Assembly: GCF_037201965.1 (NCBI RefSeq)
Contig: NZ_CP147518.1
Coordinates: 7,371,001-7,435,000, forward strand
Reading direction: 5' to 3'
DNA: 64,000 nucleotides
Origin: Spirosoma sp. SC4-14
GTDB taxonomy: Bacteria > Bacteroidota > Bacteroidia > Cytophagales > Spirosomataceae
The notes beneath the pieces were generated by a model, which saw only the letters and a list, made by a program, of their open reading frames with translations, was not told the DNA's origin and ran no database searches. A program made the translations under genes and the position numbers. Positions 17,339-25,980 of the stretch are shown here, piece by piece. Each line of letters starts with the position of its first letter. Position 1 is the stretch's first letter.

Positions 17339-19510
17339 ATGCATCGTATCAGCCCACGCCCCGTTTTGATGGCCAGTTTGCTGTTAGCAACCTTGGTCAA
17401 TCCCATATTGGCACAAACCACTCTCTCTCCTACGATTCTGGCTTCTAACCAGGCCGACAGTGCCAAAGGCGGTCCGCTCGATCTGGGTAAAATGTGGACT
17501 TTCGATAATCCGCCGAAGGAGTATTTCAGCCAAACCTATAATTTCAAGCCCGACGATAAATGGTTCGATGAAGCCCGCCTAGCGTCGCTGCGCTTTGCCG
17601 ACTATTGCTCAGCTTCGTTCGTATCGGCGAATGGGCTGGTTATGACAAACCATCACTGCGCGCGCGAATCGGGCACCAACGTAACTCGCCGGGGCGAAGA
17701 CCTGAATGCAACCGGTTTCTATGCCAAAACACTTGCCGAAGAACGAAAAGTAGATGGTCTGTTTGTGGATCAGTTAGTAAAGATCGACGATATCACGAAA
17801 CAGGTGCAGGATGCCATGAACGGTGCAGGCTCCGAGCAGGCTCAGCTTCAGGCCCGCGAGCAGGCTTTTACGACCATCAAACAGGAATATAACTCCAAAC
17901 CGGGCTGGCAGGGCCTGGAGCTACAAACCATAACGTTCTATAATGGTGGTCGGTATTCGATTTACGGTTTCAAACGATATACCGATGTGCGGCTCGTATT
18001 CATGCCCGAACTTCAGCTCGGTTTCTTTGGGGGAGATTACGACAATTTCACCTATCCTCGTTATGCGCTCGACTGTTCGTTTTTTCGGGTATATGATAAT
18101 GGGAAACCGCTGCAAACCACGCATTTTTTCAAATTTAACCCAAACGGTATTCACGATGGCGAACCCATTTTTGTGATTGGCAACCCTGGCCATACCGAAC
18201 GCCTAAAAACGGTTGCCGAACTCGAATTTGACCGCGACCTTCAGGTGCCGTCTACGATTCAACTCCTGCAAAATCGCTCGGCCATTCTGCAAGCCTATAA
18301 TGCCACGGCCAAAAGCGATAGTATTTTAAATGAAATTTTTAGCTACGAAAACAGTCTGAAAGCTTATAGCGGTCAATTGGCGGGCCTTCGCGATCCTGAA
18401 TTATTAGCCCGAAAAGCCTATTTCGAACAACAGTTTCAGATGGCAGCCAAAGCCAAAAACCTACCTGCCGACCAATTGAAAACCTGGGACGAACTGGCCG
18501 CAAATACAGCCCAGCTTCGAAGCCTGTTCAGAGACGCCAATTATCTGGCACCGAGCGAACGGATTATGGGTGAGTTATTAACGTTTGCCAACGTTCTGAC
18601 ACAATTTGGGGAATTGCTTACCTCGCGGCCACAAGATGCCGAAAGTGCCCGCTCACTGCTTGTATCGCCCGAGATAACCAGTCTTCAGTTAGAAGAAGGC
18701 TACCTGGCCGCTCATTTGGCCGAAGCACAAACAGGGTTAGGCAACAATGATCCCTATGTAAGAGCAGCCCTGGGCAATCCAGACGGCACCTTACGAACAC
18801 CTAAAGAAGCTGCAGCCTATTTAATTAAAACAACGAAACTCCGCGATCCGGCTTTCATTAAAGAACTCGCTACCCGTCCGGGTGCCATTGCCGCTTCCGA
18901 CGACCCAATGCTGGTGTTGGCTCGTATTGGTTTCCCTCGCTACGTAACAGCCGCCCGGCAGGCAAGGCAAATTTCACAACGCCAGGAGGTATTGCGGGGG
19001 CAGTTAGGTCGGATGCTTTACAATGTCTACGGTCCGGCCGTTCCGCCCGACGCAACATTTTCGCTACGAATTAACGATGGCGTTGTAAAAAGCTATGATT
19101 ATAATGGCACCAAAGCACCTATCATAACAACCTTCGCCGGTTTGTATGACCGCAACTATTCGTTTGCTAATAAAGCCCCCTGGAATTTGCCAGCCCGCTG
19201 GAAAAACCCGCCACTCGAACTGCTGAAACAGCCTATGTGCTTTATTTCTACCAACGACATTATCGGCGGTAATTCGGGAAGTCCAATGATCAATAAAAAT
19301 CGCGAAGCTGTAGGATTGGCTTTCGATGGCAATATGGAAAGCCTGCCCGGTGAGTTTATTTTCGTACCAGAATCTAACCGCACAATATCAGTACATACCG
19401 GCGGCATTATTGCGGCCATGCGCTATATGTATAAAGCCGATCGGCTTATCAACGAACTCATTGGAACCACTTCTGCAGGCGCTGCGACCAAAGTTTCGTC
19501 AAAAAAATAA
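17339..19510 (+). CDS. S46 family dipeptidyl peptidase (DPP7-like)
   Basis: Periplasmic serine exopeptidase that releases dipeptides from peptide N-termini, supporting growth on protein. 723 residues, as usual for DPP7/DPP11. The signal peptide ends near ILAQ. The histidine of the triad lies in VMTNHHC (about residue 102), and the serine is S646 in GGNSGSP. Eighteen residues after the serine, where DPP11 has an arginine for acidic P1 residues, this protein has glycine (G664 in LAFDGN). By the known rule this predicts DPP7-type preference for hydrophobic P1 residues. Confidence 0.95.
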   Translation: MHRISPRPVLMASLLLATLVNPILAQTTLSPTILASNQADSAKGGPLDLGKMWTFDNPPKEYFSQTYNFKPDDKWFDEARLASLRFADYCSASFVSANGLVMTNHHCARESGTNVTRRGEDLNATGFYAKTLAEERKVDGLFVDQLVKIDDITKQVQDAMNGAGSEQAQLQAREQAFTTIKQEYNSKPGWQGLELQTITFYNGGRYSIYGFKRYTDVRLVFMPELQLGFFGGDYDNFTYPRYALDCSFFRVYDNGKPLQTTHFFKFNPNGIHDGEPIFVIGNPGHTERLKTVAELEFDRDLQVPSTIQLLQNRSAILQAYNATAKSDSILNEIFSYENSLKAYSGQLAGLRDPELLARKAYFEQQFQMAAKAKNLPADQLKTWDELAANTAQLRSLFRDANYLAPSERIMGELLTFANVLTQFGELLTSRPQDAESARSLLVSPEITSLQLEEGYLAAHLAEAQTGLGNNDPYVRAALGNPDGTLRTPKEAAAYLIKTTKLRDPAFIKELATRPGAIAASDDPMLVLARIGFPRYVTAARQARQISQRQEVLRGQLGRMLYNVYGPAVPPDATFSLRINDGVVKSYDYNGTKAPIITTFAGLYDRNYSFANKAPWNLPARWKNPPLELLKQPMCFISTNDIIGGNSGSPMINKNREAVGLAFDGNMESLPGEFIFVPESNRTISVHTGGIIAAMRYMYKADRLINELIGTTSAGAATKVSSKK

Positions 19511-19561
19511 TTCAGAACAGCAAGTAGCAGTTCTAGTAAAAGTGCTGCTCGCTGCTCTGAA
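19509..19561. terminator. Imperfect 21-bp hairpin after the S46 peptidase gene
   Basis: Arms 19509-19529 and 19541-19561 pair at 18 of 21 positions. The three mismatches are A-C on the plus strand but would be G-U pairs in minus-strand RNA. No T-tract is present. Confidence 0.5.
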
Positions 19562-19726
19562 TCAACTATATATGAGAGTTAGAACGGGGGGCCATCTTTT
19601 TTATTGCCTACTTTAGGGTATCAATTTATCGTAGATACATTATTTTTTAGAAGTCTGTGCAACATCTGCATTTTTCTCCTGTCTTTTCTACGATTACAAC
19701 CTAAACCACACAATACGCTGAAGCTG

Positions 19727-20302
19727 TTGGAAACAAACCGAAACGTCGGGCCGCCCTATCCGGATCGACATGCTGAGCTAGTCAAACGCTGCCAACAGGG
19801 CGAGCGACGGGCGCAGTATGAGCTTTACCAGCAATACGTCAAGGCGATGTATAACGTCTGCATGCGTATTCTGAATCATGAAGCCGAAGCCGAAGATGTG
19901 TTACAGGAGGCTTTTATGGATGCCTTTAACCACATTGGTTCATTTCGTGGTCAGAGCACATTTGGAGCATGGTTGAAGCAGATTGTGGTGAACCGGGCCA
20001 TTAATCATTTACGCAGCCGTCGACTAGAATTTGTTGACATGGAGTCGAACCGATTTGGCGAAGACGACGGTCCCGACTTTGCCGATACGGAACCTTACGA
20101 CGAGGAAGGTACCCAACTAGAGGTCGAACGTGTAAAACGAGCAATGCAGCAATTGCCAGAAGGGTATCGGGTAGTGTTATCGCTATATCTTTTTGAGGGG
20201 TATGATCACGAAGAAATAGGCAACATATTGAATATCAGCGAAACAACATCCCGAACTCAGTATTTGCGTGGCAAAAAACGGTTGTTAGAAATGTTACAAT
20301 GA
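19727..20302 (+). CDS. ECF-type RNA polymerase sigma factor
   Basis: Sigma-70 family factor of the extracytoplasmic type. Region 2 spans about ELVKRCQQGERRAQYELY to AWLKQIVVNRAINHLRSRR, including EAEDVLQEAFMDAFNHI. An acidic linker follows, and region 4 (LPEGYRVVLSLYLFEGYDHEEIGNILNISETTSRTQYLRGKKRL) carries the helix-turn-helix. No ATG lies upstream of region 2. I prefer the TTG at 19727 (191 residues); the frame stays open to a TTG at 19604, but that stretch is hydrophobic and unlike sigma factors. The next gene encodes its probable membrane anti-sigma factor. Confidence 0.88.
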   Translation: METNRNVGPPYPDRHAELVKRCQQGERRAQYELYQQYVKAMYNVCMRILNHEAEAEDVLQEAFMDAFNHIGSFRGQSTFGAWLKQIVVNRAINHLRSRRLEFVDMESNRFGEDDGPDFADTEPYDEEGTQLEVERVKRAMQQLPEGYRVVLSLYLFEGYDHEEIGNILNISETTSRTQYLRGKKRLLEMLQ

Positions 20303-20314
20303 ACAACAAAACCG

Positions 20315-20974
20315 ATGATGAGAAAAGATAATTTAGAACGCTTTGTTCGCGACAACCGCGAGGACTTTGACGACAAAGAGCCCCCTGTTGACTTGTGGAA
20401 AAAGATAGAAACCGGACTCAACAAGCAACCGTCCGATTCGACCGGGATAGACTCCGCCCGTGAGTCGGCCAACTCCCGCCCGAACGGTTCCAGCCCACTG
20501 ACCGGCTCTCCGTTTCAACAAATACATAAAAACTCATCCAAACTGGGGGGGCGGCAAATTGGCTGGCCTAACCTCGACTGGCGCGTGGCGGCTTCCATTG
20601 CTGTTTTGTTGCTGGCCGGTAGCTTTTTCTATATGAACCATAAATATGGTGTCACGAATCAACCCGAAATTGTGGCAGCCAGTCCAACTTATGCAAAAGA
20701 GGTAGTACAGTATACCCGATTGATTGACGAAAAACGAGCCGAGCTGAAACAAATGACCGAAGATAATCCGGAACTCTATCAGGAATTTGCCACGGATCTG
20801 GATCGACTCGAAAACTCATATAAGTCGCTCAAAGCCGACTTACCCCGAAACCCAAACCAGGAAATGCTGATTCAGGCAATGATTCAAAACCTGCAACTGC
20901 AAATCAACCTGCTTAACGAACAGCTGCGCGTTATCCAGCGCATAAAACAACAGACTCATGAAAATCCTGTTTAG
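20315..20974 (+). CDS. Probable membrane anti-sigma factor
   Basis: 219 residues, starting 12 bp after the sigma gene. The N-terminal part is acidic and cytoplasmic (LERFVRDNREDFDDKEPPVDLWKKIE). One transmembrane segment follows at about residues 90-109 (WRVAASIAVLLLAGSFFYM), and then a periplasmic coiled coil (LIDEKRAELKQMTEDNPELY and onward to about 210). This is the layout of single-pass anti-sigma factors of ECF systems in this phylum, although sequence similarity is weak. It overlaps the next gene by 17 bp. Confidence 0.75.
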   Translation: MMRKDNLERFVRDNREDFDDKEPPVDLWKKIETGLNKQPSDSTGIDSARESANSRPNGSSPLTGSPFQQIHKNSSKLGGRQIGWPNLDWRVAASIAVLLLAGSFFYMNHKYGVTNQPEIVAASPTYAKEVVQYTRLIDEKRAELKQMTEDNPELYQEFATDLDRLENSYKSLKADLPRNPNQEMLIQAMIQNLQLQINLLNEQLRVIQRIKQQTHENPV

Positions 20975-22013
20975 CCTATTGCTTTGCCTGGGCCCGTTAT
21001 TGACATGGGCCGAGGACCCCTGGGGGGCCGATGCCATCGAGCGAAAGAAAACGATTATTAAACTGTTTGACGTTGACGCTAATGATAATCTGGTTGTCGA
21101 CAATCAGTTTGGCCAGATAACGGTTGGGCTGTGGGATAAAAGTGAAATCAGGGTTCAAATTACCATCGTAGCCAATTCAAGCACCGACGAGCGGGTCCAG
21201 CGTTTTTTAGATGCCGTTTCGATTGAAGAAAAACGATCGGGGAATCAGATTATGCTCCGCACAAACTTTAGCCAGAGCAATCTTTCAAACTGGAGTATGA
21301 ATAGCTGGAAGAAGAATGGAGAACACAATTTTGTAAAGATCAATTACGAAGTGATGATGCCCAAGCAAAATGCGTTGACCATCCGAAATAAATTTGGCGA
21401 TACGAGTATACCCGCTTTCCATGCTCCGCTGTCGGTTCATAGCCGCTATGGTAACTTCAGCGCCGATCAACTTACCAGCCGTCAGAACGACATCGACGTA
21501 GCGTATGGCAAAGCGAATATTCATGCGCTCGATCAGGGGAAACTCGACATTGCCTATGGAAGCCTCGATCTTGATCGCGTCAATGTACTATTGCTAAACA
21601 ACAAATTTGGCAAAATGAATATTGGTACGGTTGGGAAACTGGATGCAGAAATCAATTATTCGGGCGCTCAGATAGGTACTCTTCGTGAATCAGGAAAAAT
21701 TAAACTCGGTTTTTCGGGTGGTTTCCGGATCGAGCAGCTCCCTAAAACCGCCGATAACGTCGAAATTCAGGCTAGCTACTCGCCTATTACATTGCCACTG
21801 GACGATAACAATAACTGTGACTTCGACATAACGGTAAGCTACGCCAATTTCAACTATTCGTCGGGGCAGGCGCTTCACTTCACTAGCCAGCCCGAAGACC
21901 GAAGTAGTCATAGCGGCCCACGCATGACCAAGCAGTATGTTGGTAAAATTGGCAACGGCTCAGGTACCAAAGTCAGGGTAGTTTCTAAATTTGGCAATGT
22001 GAACTTTAAGTAG
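20958..22013 (+). CDS. Exported beta-helix-like protein (DUF4097/adhesin-like)
   Basis: 351 residues with a signal peptide (MKILFSLLLCLGPLLTWA). The mature part is built of short repeated strands such as LVVDNQFGQITVGLWDKSEI, LTIRNKFGDTSIPAF, VHSRYGNFSADQL, VAYGKANIHALD and LLNNKFGKMNIGTV, the pattern of DUF4097-type putative adhesin folds. Its start overlaps the anti-sigma gene, so the three genes form one operon. It may be the sensor or target of the sigma system, but this is inference. Confidence 0.7.
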   Translation: MKILFSLLLCLGPLLTWAEDPWGADAIERKKTIIKLFDVDANDNLVVDNQFGQITVGLWDKSEIRVQITIVANSSTDERVQRFLDAVSIEEKRSGNQIMLRTNFSQSNLSNWSMNSWKKNGEHNFVKINYEVMMPKQNALTIRNKFGDTSIPAFHAPLSVHSRYGNFSADQLTSRQNDIDVAYGKANIHALDQGKLDIAYGSLDLDRVNVLLLNNKFGKMNIGTVGKLDAEINYSGAQIGTLRESGKIKLGFSGGFRIEQLPKTADNVEIQASYSPITLPLDDNNNCDFDITVSYANFNYSSGQALHFTSQPEDRSSHSGPRMTKQYVGKIGNGSGTKVRVVSKFGNVNFK

Positions 22014-22031
22014 GACCGGGCCGCCTGGCAG

Positions 22032-22535
22032 TCAGGACAGCATCTCAATCACTACCTGATGCTGAGGATATTCCCTGAGCAAGTCGGCTCGATTAGCCAG
22101 TTCGAAGCCCGAAAAATCGAAGCCGGGCGCAACCGTACAGCCGACGAGCGAAAACGGGCTTCCTTCAGCCGGTTTCGAACCGAACCAGCAACCTGCCGGA
22201 ACAACCGCCTGAAATACTTCGCCCTGATCAGGATTGCTCCCCAGCCGGATTTGGTCTAACGTGCCATCTGGCGAAATCATGTAAATTATGAGTGAGCCTC
22301 CTGCGTAGAAATGCCATATTTCGTCAGCATCAATTCGGTGTAATGCCGAAACATGATGACTTTCCAATAAGAAATAGATGGCTGTTCCGAAAACCCGATC
22401 ACCGTTGAAGCGGTCGGGAAGAACCGAATACGAAATGGTTTCAGCCGAACGATATGTTTCCGCAAAATACCCGCCTTCGGGGTGAGGCTGCATATTCAGC
22501 GCGCTGATATAATAACTGGCGTCTTTCAAAAGCAT
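22032..22535 (-). CDS. Cupin family protein (DUF985)
   Basis: 167 residues from the ATG at 22535. The start ISALNMQPHPEGGYFAETYR is the DUF985 signature, followed by cupin strands (GTAIYFLLESHHVSALHRIDADEIWHFY, then GCWFGSKPAEGSPFSLVGCTVAPGFDF). The His/Glu/His residues fit a metal-binding cupin barrel; substrate unknown. An upstream TTG at 22556 would place the start inside a hairpin and is unlikely. It lies downstream of tpiA on the same strand, separated by that hairpin. Confidence 0.88.
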   Translation of the reverse strand: MLLKDASYYISALNMQPHPEGGYFAETYRSAETISYSVLPDRFNGDRVFGTAIYFLLESHHVSALHRIDADEIWHFYAGGSLIIYMISPDGTLDQIRLGSNPDQGEVFQAVVPAGCWFGSKPAEGSPFSLVGCTVAPGFDFSGFELANRADLLREYPQHQVVIEMLS

Positions 22536-22539
22536 AATA

Positions 22540-22580
22540 GCCCTATGGATTGGCAACGTACCAGCACCAATCCATAGGGC
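22540..22580 (-). promoter_or_regulatory. Hairpin between tpiA and the cupin gene
   Basis: GCCCTATGGATTGG (22540-22553) is the exact reverse complement of 22567-22580, with a 13-nt loop. On the transcribed strand it starts 12 nt after the tpiA stop and ends 4 nt before the cupin ATG, with no T-tract after it. It could be a terminator/attenuator, or could shield the cupin start. Confidence 0.6.
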
Positions 22581-22592
22581 ATTTTTTTGTAT

Positions 22593-23357
22593 TTATTGCC
22601 GGGCCTTTACAACAGTCATAAACTCCCGCGACTTCAACGATGCCCCACCAATAAGGCCGCCATCAACATCGGGCTGAGCAAATAATTCGGCCGCATTTTT
22701 CTCGTTGGCACTACCACCATACAGAATTGTGGTATCCTGAGCAATCACATCGCCATATTGGCTGGCAATATGCTGACGCAATTCAAAATGCATATCCTGG
22801 GCCTGCGCCGATGACGCGGTCAGACCAGTACCAATAGCCCAGATCGGTTCGTAGGCGATAACAACCTTTGCAAACGATTCGGCCGACAAATGAAACAAAC
22901 TTTCAGTAATCTGATCTTTCACAAAGCCAATGTAGTCGCCATTCTCGCGAAGATCGCGCGATTCGCCACAGCAGAAAATGGGTTTAAGCCCATTTTCAAG
23001 AGCAATATTTACCTTTTCGGCCAGTTGTGCATTGGTTTCGCCAAAGTACTGACGTCGTTCGCTATGGCCCAGAATTACATAATCGACACCGATTGACTGG
23101 AGCATGGGAGCTGAAATTTCGCCCGTATAAGCGCCCGATACTTTTTCGTGGCAGTTCTGTGCGCCAAGCGCCAGTTTCCCCCCCGATGTAATATATTGAC
23201 GAAAAGAAGTCAGATAAATTGCAGGCGGACAAACGACAACCTCAACCTCGCCCGTAACCTCGTCGTTAACCATATTAATTACTTCCGATAGTAGCGCCTG
23301 CGCTTCTTCGAAGGTTTTATTCATTTTCCAGTTACCGGCAACTATTTTTTTGCGCAT
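22593..23357 (-). CDS. tpiA: Triose-phosphate isomerase
   Basis: Glycolytic enzyme interconverting dihydroxyacetone phosphate and glyceraldehyde 3-phosphate in the cytoplasm. 254 residues, normal length. All active-site motifs are visible: KIVAGNWKMN with the catalytic lysine, YVILGHSERRQYFGET with the histidine, VIAYEPIWAIGTG with the glutamate, and the phosphate-binding ILYGGSANEKN and GLIGGASL. Confidence 0.98.
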   Translation of the reverse strand: MRKKIVAGNWKMNKTFEEAQALLSEVINMVNDEVTGEVEVVVCPPAIYLTSFRQYITSGGKLALGAQNCHEKVSGAYTGEISAPMLQSIGVDYVILGHSERRQYFGETNAQLAEKVNIALENGLKPIFCCGESRDLRENGDYIGFVKDQITESLFHLSAESFAKVVIAYEPIWAIGTGLTASSAQAQDMHFELRQHIASQYGDVIAQDTTILYGGSANEKNAAELFAQPDVDGGLIGGASLKSREFMTVVKARQ

Positions 23358-23594
23358 ACGATAAGAAATAAGGTGCTAAGAATCAACCCGATGAATTAAA
23401 TGAACAGCATAAATGTTCAGCAATTAAGGGCGAAATTAGGGCTTTTCGGGGGAATGCCCCATTGGGTTAAGATCAAATTTTACGGAGAAGGCATGATAAA
23501 CGGATAACCGGTTGTGAACTTAATAAACCAGCCTTATAATTTTTGTGTTATTCTAGTAAAAAATACGTAATTTCAATGTTATAACAACATCTAC

Positions 23595-24860
23595 ATGAAA
23601 GCGGTGGTATTGGTAATCGGGATGCTTTGCTCCTATCTGGTCGCCTGGGGAGATGATCACCACCAGCGCACACCCGACCGGGAGCGATATGGCTTTTATA
23701 TTGCCGGAAATCGCACCTGGACACGAATTCCGTTCAAGCTGCATTCGAATCTGATCATTGTGCCGGTACAAATCAATGGTTCCGATACACTTCAGTTCAT
23801 TCTGGATACGGGTGTGGGCAATACGCTTATTACAGATCCTACCATTTTTCAAAAACGCCCGCTTACGCTAGCCCGTAAAGTAAAACTTATTGGTGCCGGT
23901 GAAGGCAATAATCTAACGGCCTCCATTGCCATCAACAATGACCTGAAAATGGGCGGGCTACGAGCGTCACACCACAATATTGTTATTCTGGACGAAGACA
24001 TTCTTAAGTTATCCGAGTATGTAGGAACACCCGTTCATGGCATTTTTGGTTATGAAGTCTTTGCCAATTTTGTAGTAAATGTTGATTTCCAGCGCCGGGA
24101 AATCATGATTATGCAACCCAAAAAATACCACTATAAAAAGCGCAAAGGCGACCGTTACCCAATCACAATTCATGATACCAAAGCCTACACCGATGCGCTT
24201 TCGGTTTATGATGGTGAAAAATCAATGCCCCTACGGGTCGTTCTGGATACGGGGGCTGGTCATGCCCTGTTGCTCGATCGGTCGCGCAGCACATCGGCCG
24301 TTCCGCTGCCGGCCAAAGTGGTTCGGGCCCAATTAGGCCGCGGTCTGAATGGGGTTATTAATGGTAGTCTGGGCCGGATTGAAAAAATACGCTTTGGTCG
24401 ATTTGAGCTGGACAATATACTGGCCTCATTCCCCGACAGCTCAGCCTTTGGCATGAAACTGGTCGATATGCCCGAACGCCAGGGCAACGTAGGCTGTGAG
24501 CTATTGCGCCGGTTCAATGTAACATTCAATTATCCTGAACGCTACATTGTGATGAAGCCTGTCAAACGGCTAATGCACGAAACATTTGAACATGATATGA
24601 GCGGGCTAGAACTTCGAGCGAAAGGGGAGCAGTACCGCAATTATTATATCGGTAAAATTATTGAAGGATCACCTGCCGATCTGGCAGGGTTGCAGGAAGG
24701 TGACGAACTCATGTTTGTTAACAACAATTCGGTTAGCAACCTCACAATCAGCGATATTTATAAAATCCTACAGAAAGGTGAAGGCAAAGAAGTGTCAGTA
24801 CTCGTACGGCGAAAGGGTGAACTTGTGGTTGCGACTTTTGCCCTAAAACGACTCATCTGA
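23595..24860 (+). CDS. Retropepsin-like aspartyl protease with C-terminal PDZ domain
   Basis: 421 residues with a signal peptide (MKAVVLVIGMLCSYLVAWG), so probably periplasmic. Two aspartyl-protease half-sites occur in one chain: FILDTGVGNTL (about residue 74) and VVLDTGAGHALLL (about 218), each followed by a folded lobe, as in a pepsin-like pseudo-dimer built from retropepsin units. A PDZ domain occupies about 335-415 (IGKIIEGSPADLAGLQEGDELMFVNN). Substrate unknown; a role in envelope quality control is a guess. Its stop lies 4 bp from that of the opposing kinase gene. Confidence 0.85.
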   Translation: MKAVVLVIGMLCSYLVAWGDDHHQRTPDRERYGFYIAGNRTWTRIPFKLHSNLIIVPVQINGSDTLQFILDTGVGNTLITDPTIFQKRPLTLARKVKLIGAGEGNNLTASIAINNDLKMGGLRASHHNIVILDEDILKLSEYVGTPVHGIFGYEVFANFVVNVDFQRREIMIMQPKKYHYKKRKGDRYPITIHDTKAYTDALSVYDGEKSMPLRVVLDTGAGHALLLDRSRSTSAVPLPAKVVRAQLGRGLNGVINGSLGRIEKIRFGRFELDNILASFPDSSAFGMKLVDMPERQGNVGCELLRRFNVTFNYPERYIVMKPVKRLMHETFEHDMSGLELRAKGEQYRNYYIGKIIEGSPADLAGLQEGDELMFVNNNSVSNLTISDIYKILQKGEGKEVSVLVRRKGELVVATFALKRLI

Positions 24861-24864
24861 CACG

Positions 24865-25899
24865 TTATTCCATTCGTTCGAGCTTAAATCGAAACGTTGT
24901 TCCTTTATCCAGTTTGCTCATCACCGTAATTTTGGCTTTATGGGCATTAAGGATATGCTTAACAATGGCCAGCCCCAAACCAGTACCACCCCGGTCTTTC
25001 GATCGACTCTTTTCAACCCGATAGAATCGTTCAAAAATCCGGCTTAAATGCTCAGGAGGAATACCAGGGCCATCGTCTTTTACGGCAACCAGCACATGCT
25101 TTTTGTCTTCTTCCAGACTCACCAGTACCTTACCATTATCGTTGCCATACTTAATCGCATTTTCGATCAGGTTAGTCATAACCTGCATAATGCGTTGCGG
25201 ATCAGCTTTCACCCAAACAGGGCCCGGTTTATCGATCCGTAATTTTAAAAAAGTACGTTTGGCCGATGCAATTTTCTCCAGCTGGTCAAAAATTTCCTGT
25301 ACAACATGCGCCAGATCAATTCGTTCGAAGCTCATTTTCACTTCGCCGGTTTCCAGTTGCGACAGAGCAACAAGATCCTTTACGAGTGCATCGAGGCCAT
25401 CGAGACTTTTGGCTGCTTTCGAAAGGAATTTGTCGCGAACGTGCTCATCATCGATAGCGCCATCAATGAGCGTATGAATAAAACCCTGAGCCGCAAAAAT
25501 GGGGGTTTTCAGTTCATGAGAAACATCGGCCAGAAACTCGCGTCGAAACTGCTCTAGTCGTTTTAACTCATCAATTTCTTTCTGCTTTTTAGCGACATAG
25601 ACAAAAATTTCGTCGTTCAGTTTTTTGAATGGATTGGTATTTTTGATTACCGCCTTCCGCGGGATAGTAAAATCCCTGATTTTCAGCTTATGAATGGTTT
25701 TATACATTTTATTGACCTCTCGAAAGACAAGCAGCTCAATTGCATAAAGGACCAGAAAAAACGAAATAACAAACGACGACACCCCTACAACGAACAACAT
25801 GTTGTTCGTTACTCCTTCTACAAACGTCAGAAATGCCAGCGTAAGAGCCGAAATTAAAGACGCCAGCAGAAGAGCAATGAAACGAGGACTAAGAGACAT
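24865..25899 (-). CDS. Sensor histidine kinase, PhoR-like
   Basis: 344-residue inner-membrane kinase with two N-terminal transmembrane segments (about 7-27 and 34-58) joined by a very short loop, so there is no real periplasmic sensor. A coiled linker leads to the HisKA domain with phospho-acceptor H128 in DVSHELKTPIF. The ATPase domain has the N box (NLIENAIKYGND), G1 (DDGPGIPPEHLSRIFERFYR) and G2 (GGTGLGLAIVKHI). It is encoded downstream of its response regulator on the same strand, separated by an 81-bp hairpin spacer. PhoR assignment rests on layout only. Confidence 0.92.
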   Translation of the reverse strand: MSLSPRFIALLLASLISALTLAFLTFVEGVTNNMLFVVGVSSFVISFFLVLYAIELLVFREVNKMYKTIHKLKIRDFTIPRKAVIKNTNPFKKLNDEIFVYVAKKQKEIDELKRLEQFRREFLADVSHELKTPIFAAQGFIHTLIDGAIDDEHVRDKFLSKAAKSLDGLDALVKDLVALSQLETGEVKMSFERIDLAHVVQEIFDQLEKIASAKRTFLKLRIDKPGPVWVKADPQRIMQVMTNLIENAIKYGNDNGKVLVSLEEDKKHVLVAVKDDGPGIPPEHLSRIFERFYRVEKSRSKDRGGTGLGLAIVKHILNAHKAKITVMSKLDKGTTFRFKLERME

Positions 25900-25911
25900 G
25901 GAACAAAGAGT

Positions 25912-25979
25912 GAAAGAGCGAAAGGGTGAAAGAGAAAAAGTTCTACTTGTTTTTCGCTCTTTCGCCCTTTCATTCTTTC
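25912..25979 (-). repeat. GAAAG-type repeats forming an imperfect hairpin between regulator and kinase genes
   Basis: Two 23-nt purine/pyrimidine arms (25912-25934 and 25957-25979), built of GAAAG units spaced by GAG, CGA or GGT, pair at 20 of 23 positions. It fills nearly all of the spacer of the two-gene operon and could change mRNA stability or the regulator:kinase ratio. Confidence 0.7.
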
Positions 25980-25980
25980 G

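Noticed and set aside
19604..19726. Upstream extension of the sigma factor from a TTG at 19604
   Set aside because: The extra 41 residues are hydrophobic and unlike any sigma factor; the region 2 fold starts after 19727.
19740..19760. GTCGGGCCGCCC in the sigma gene as a mini-insertion copy
   Set aside because: The frame is uninterrupted across it and it matches the 16-bp unit only in general GC content.
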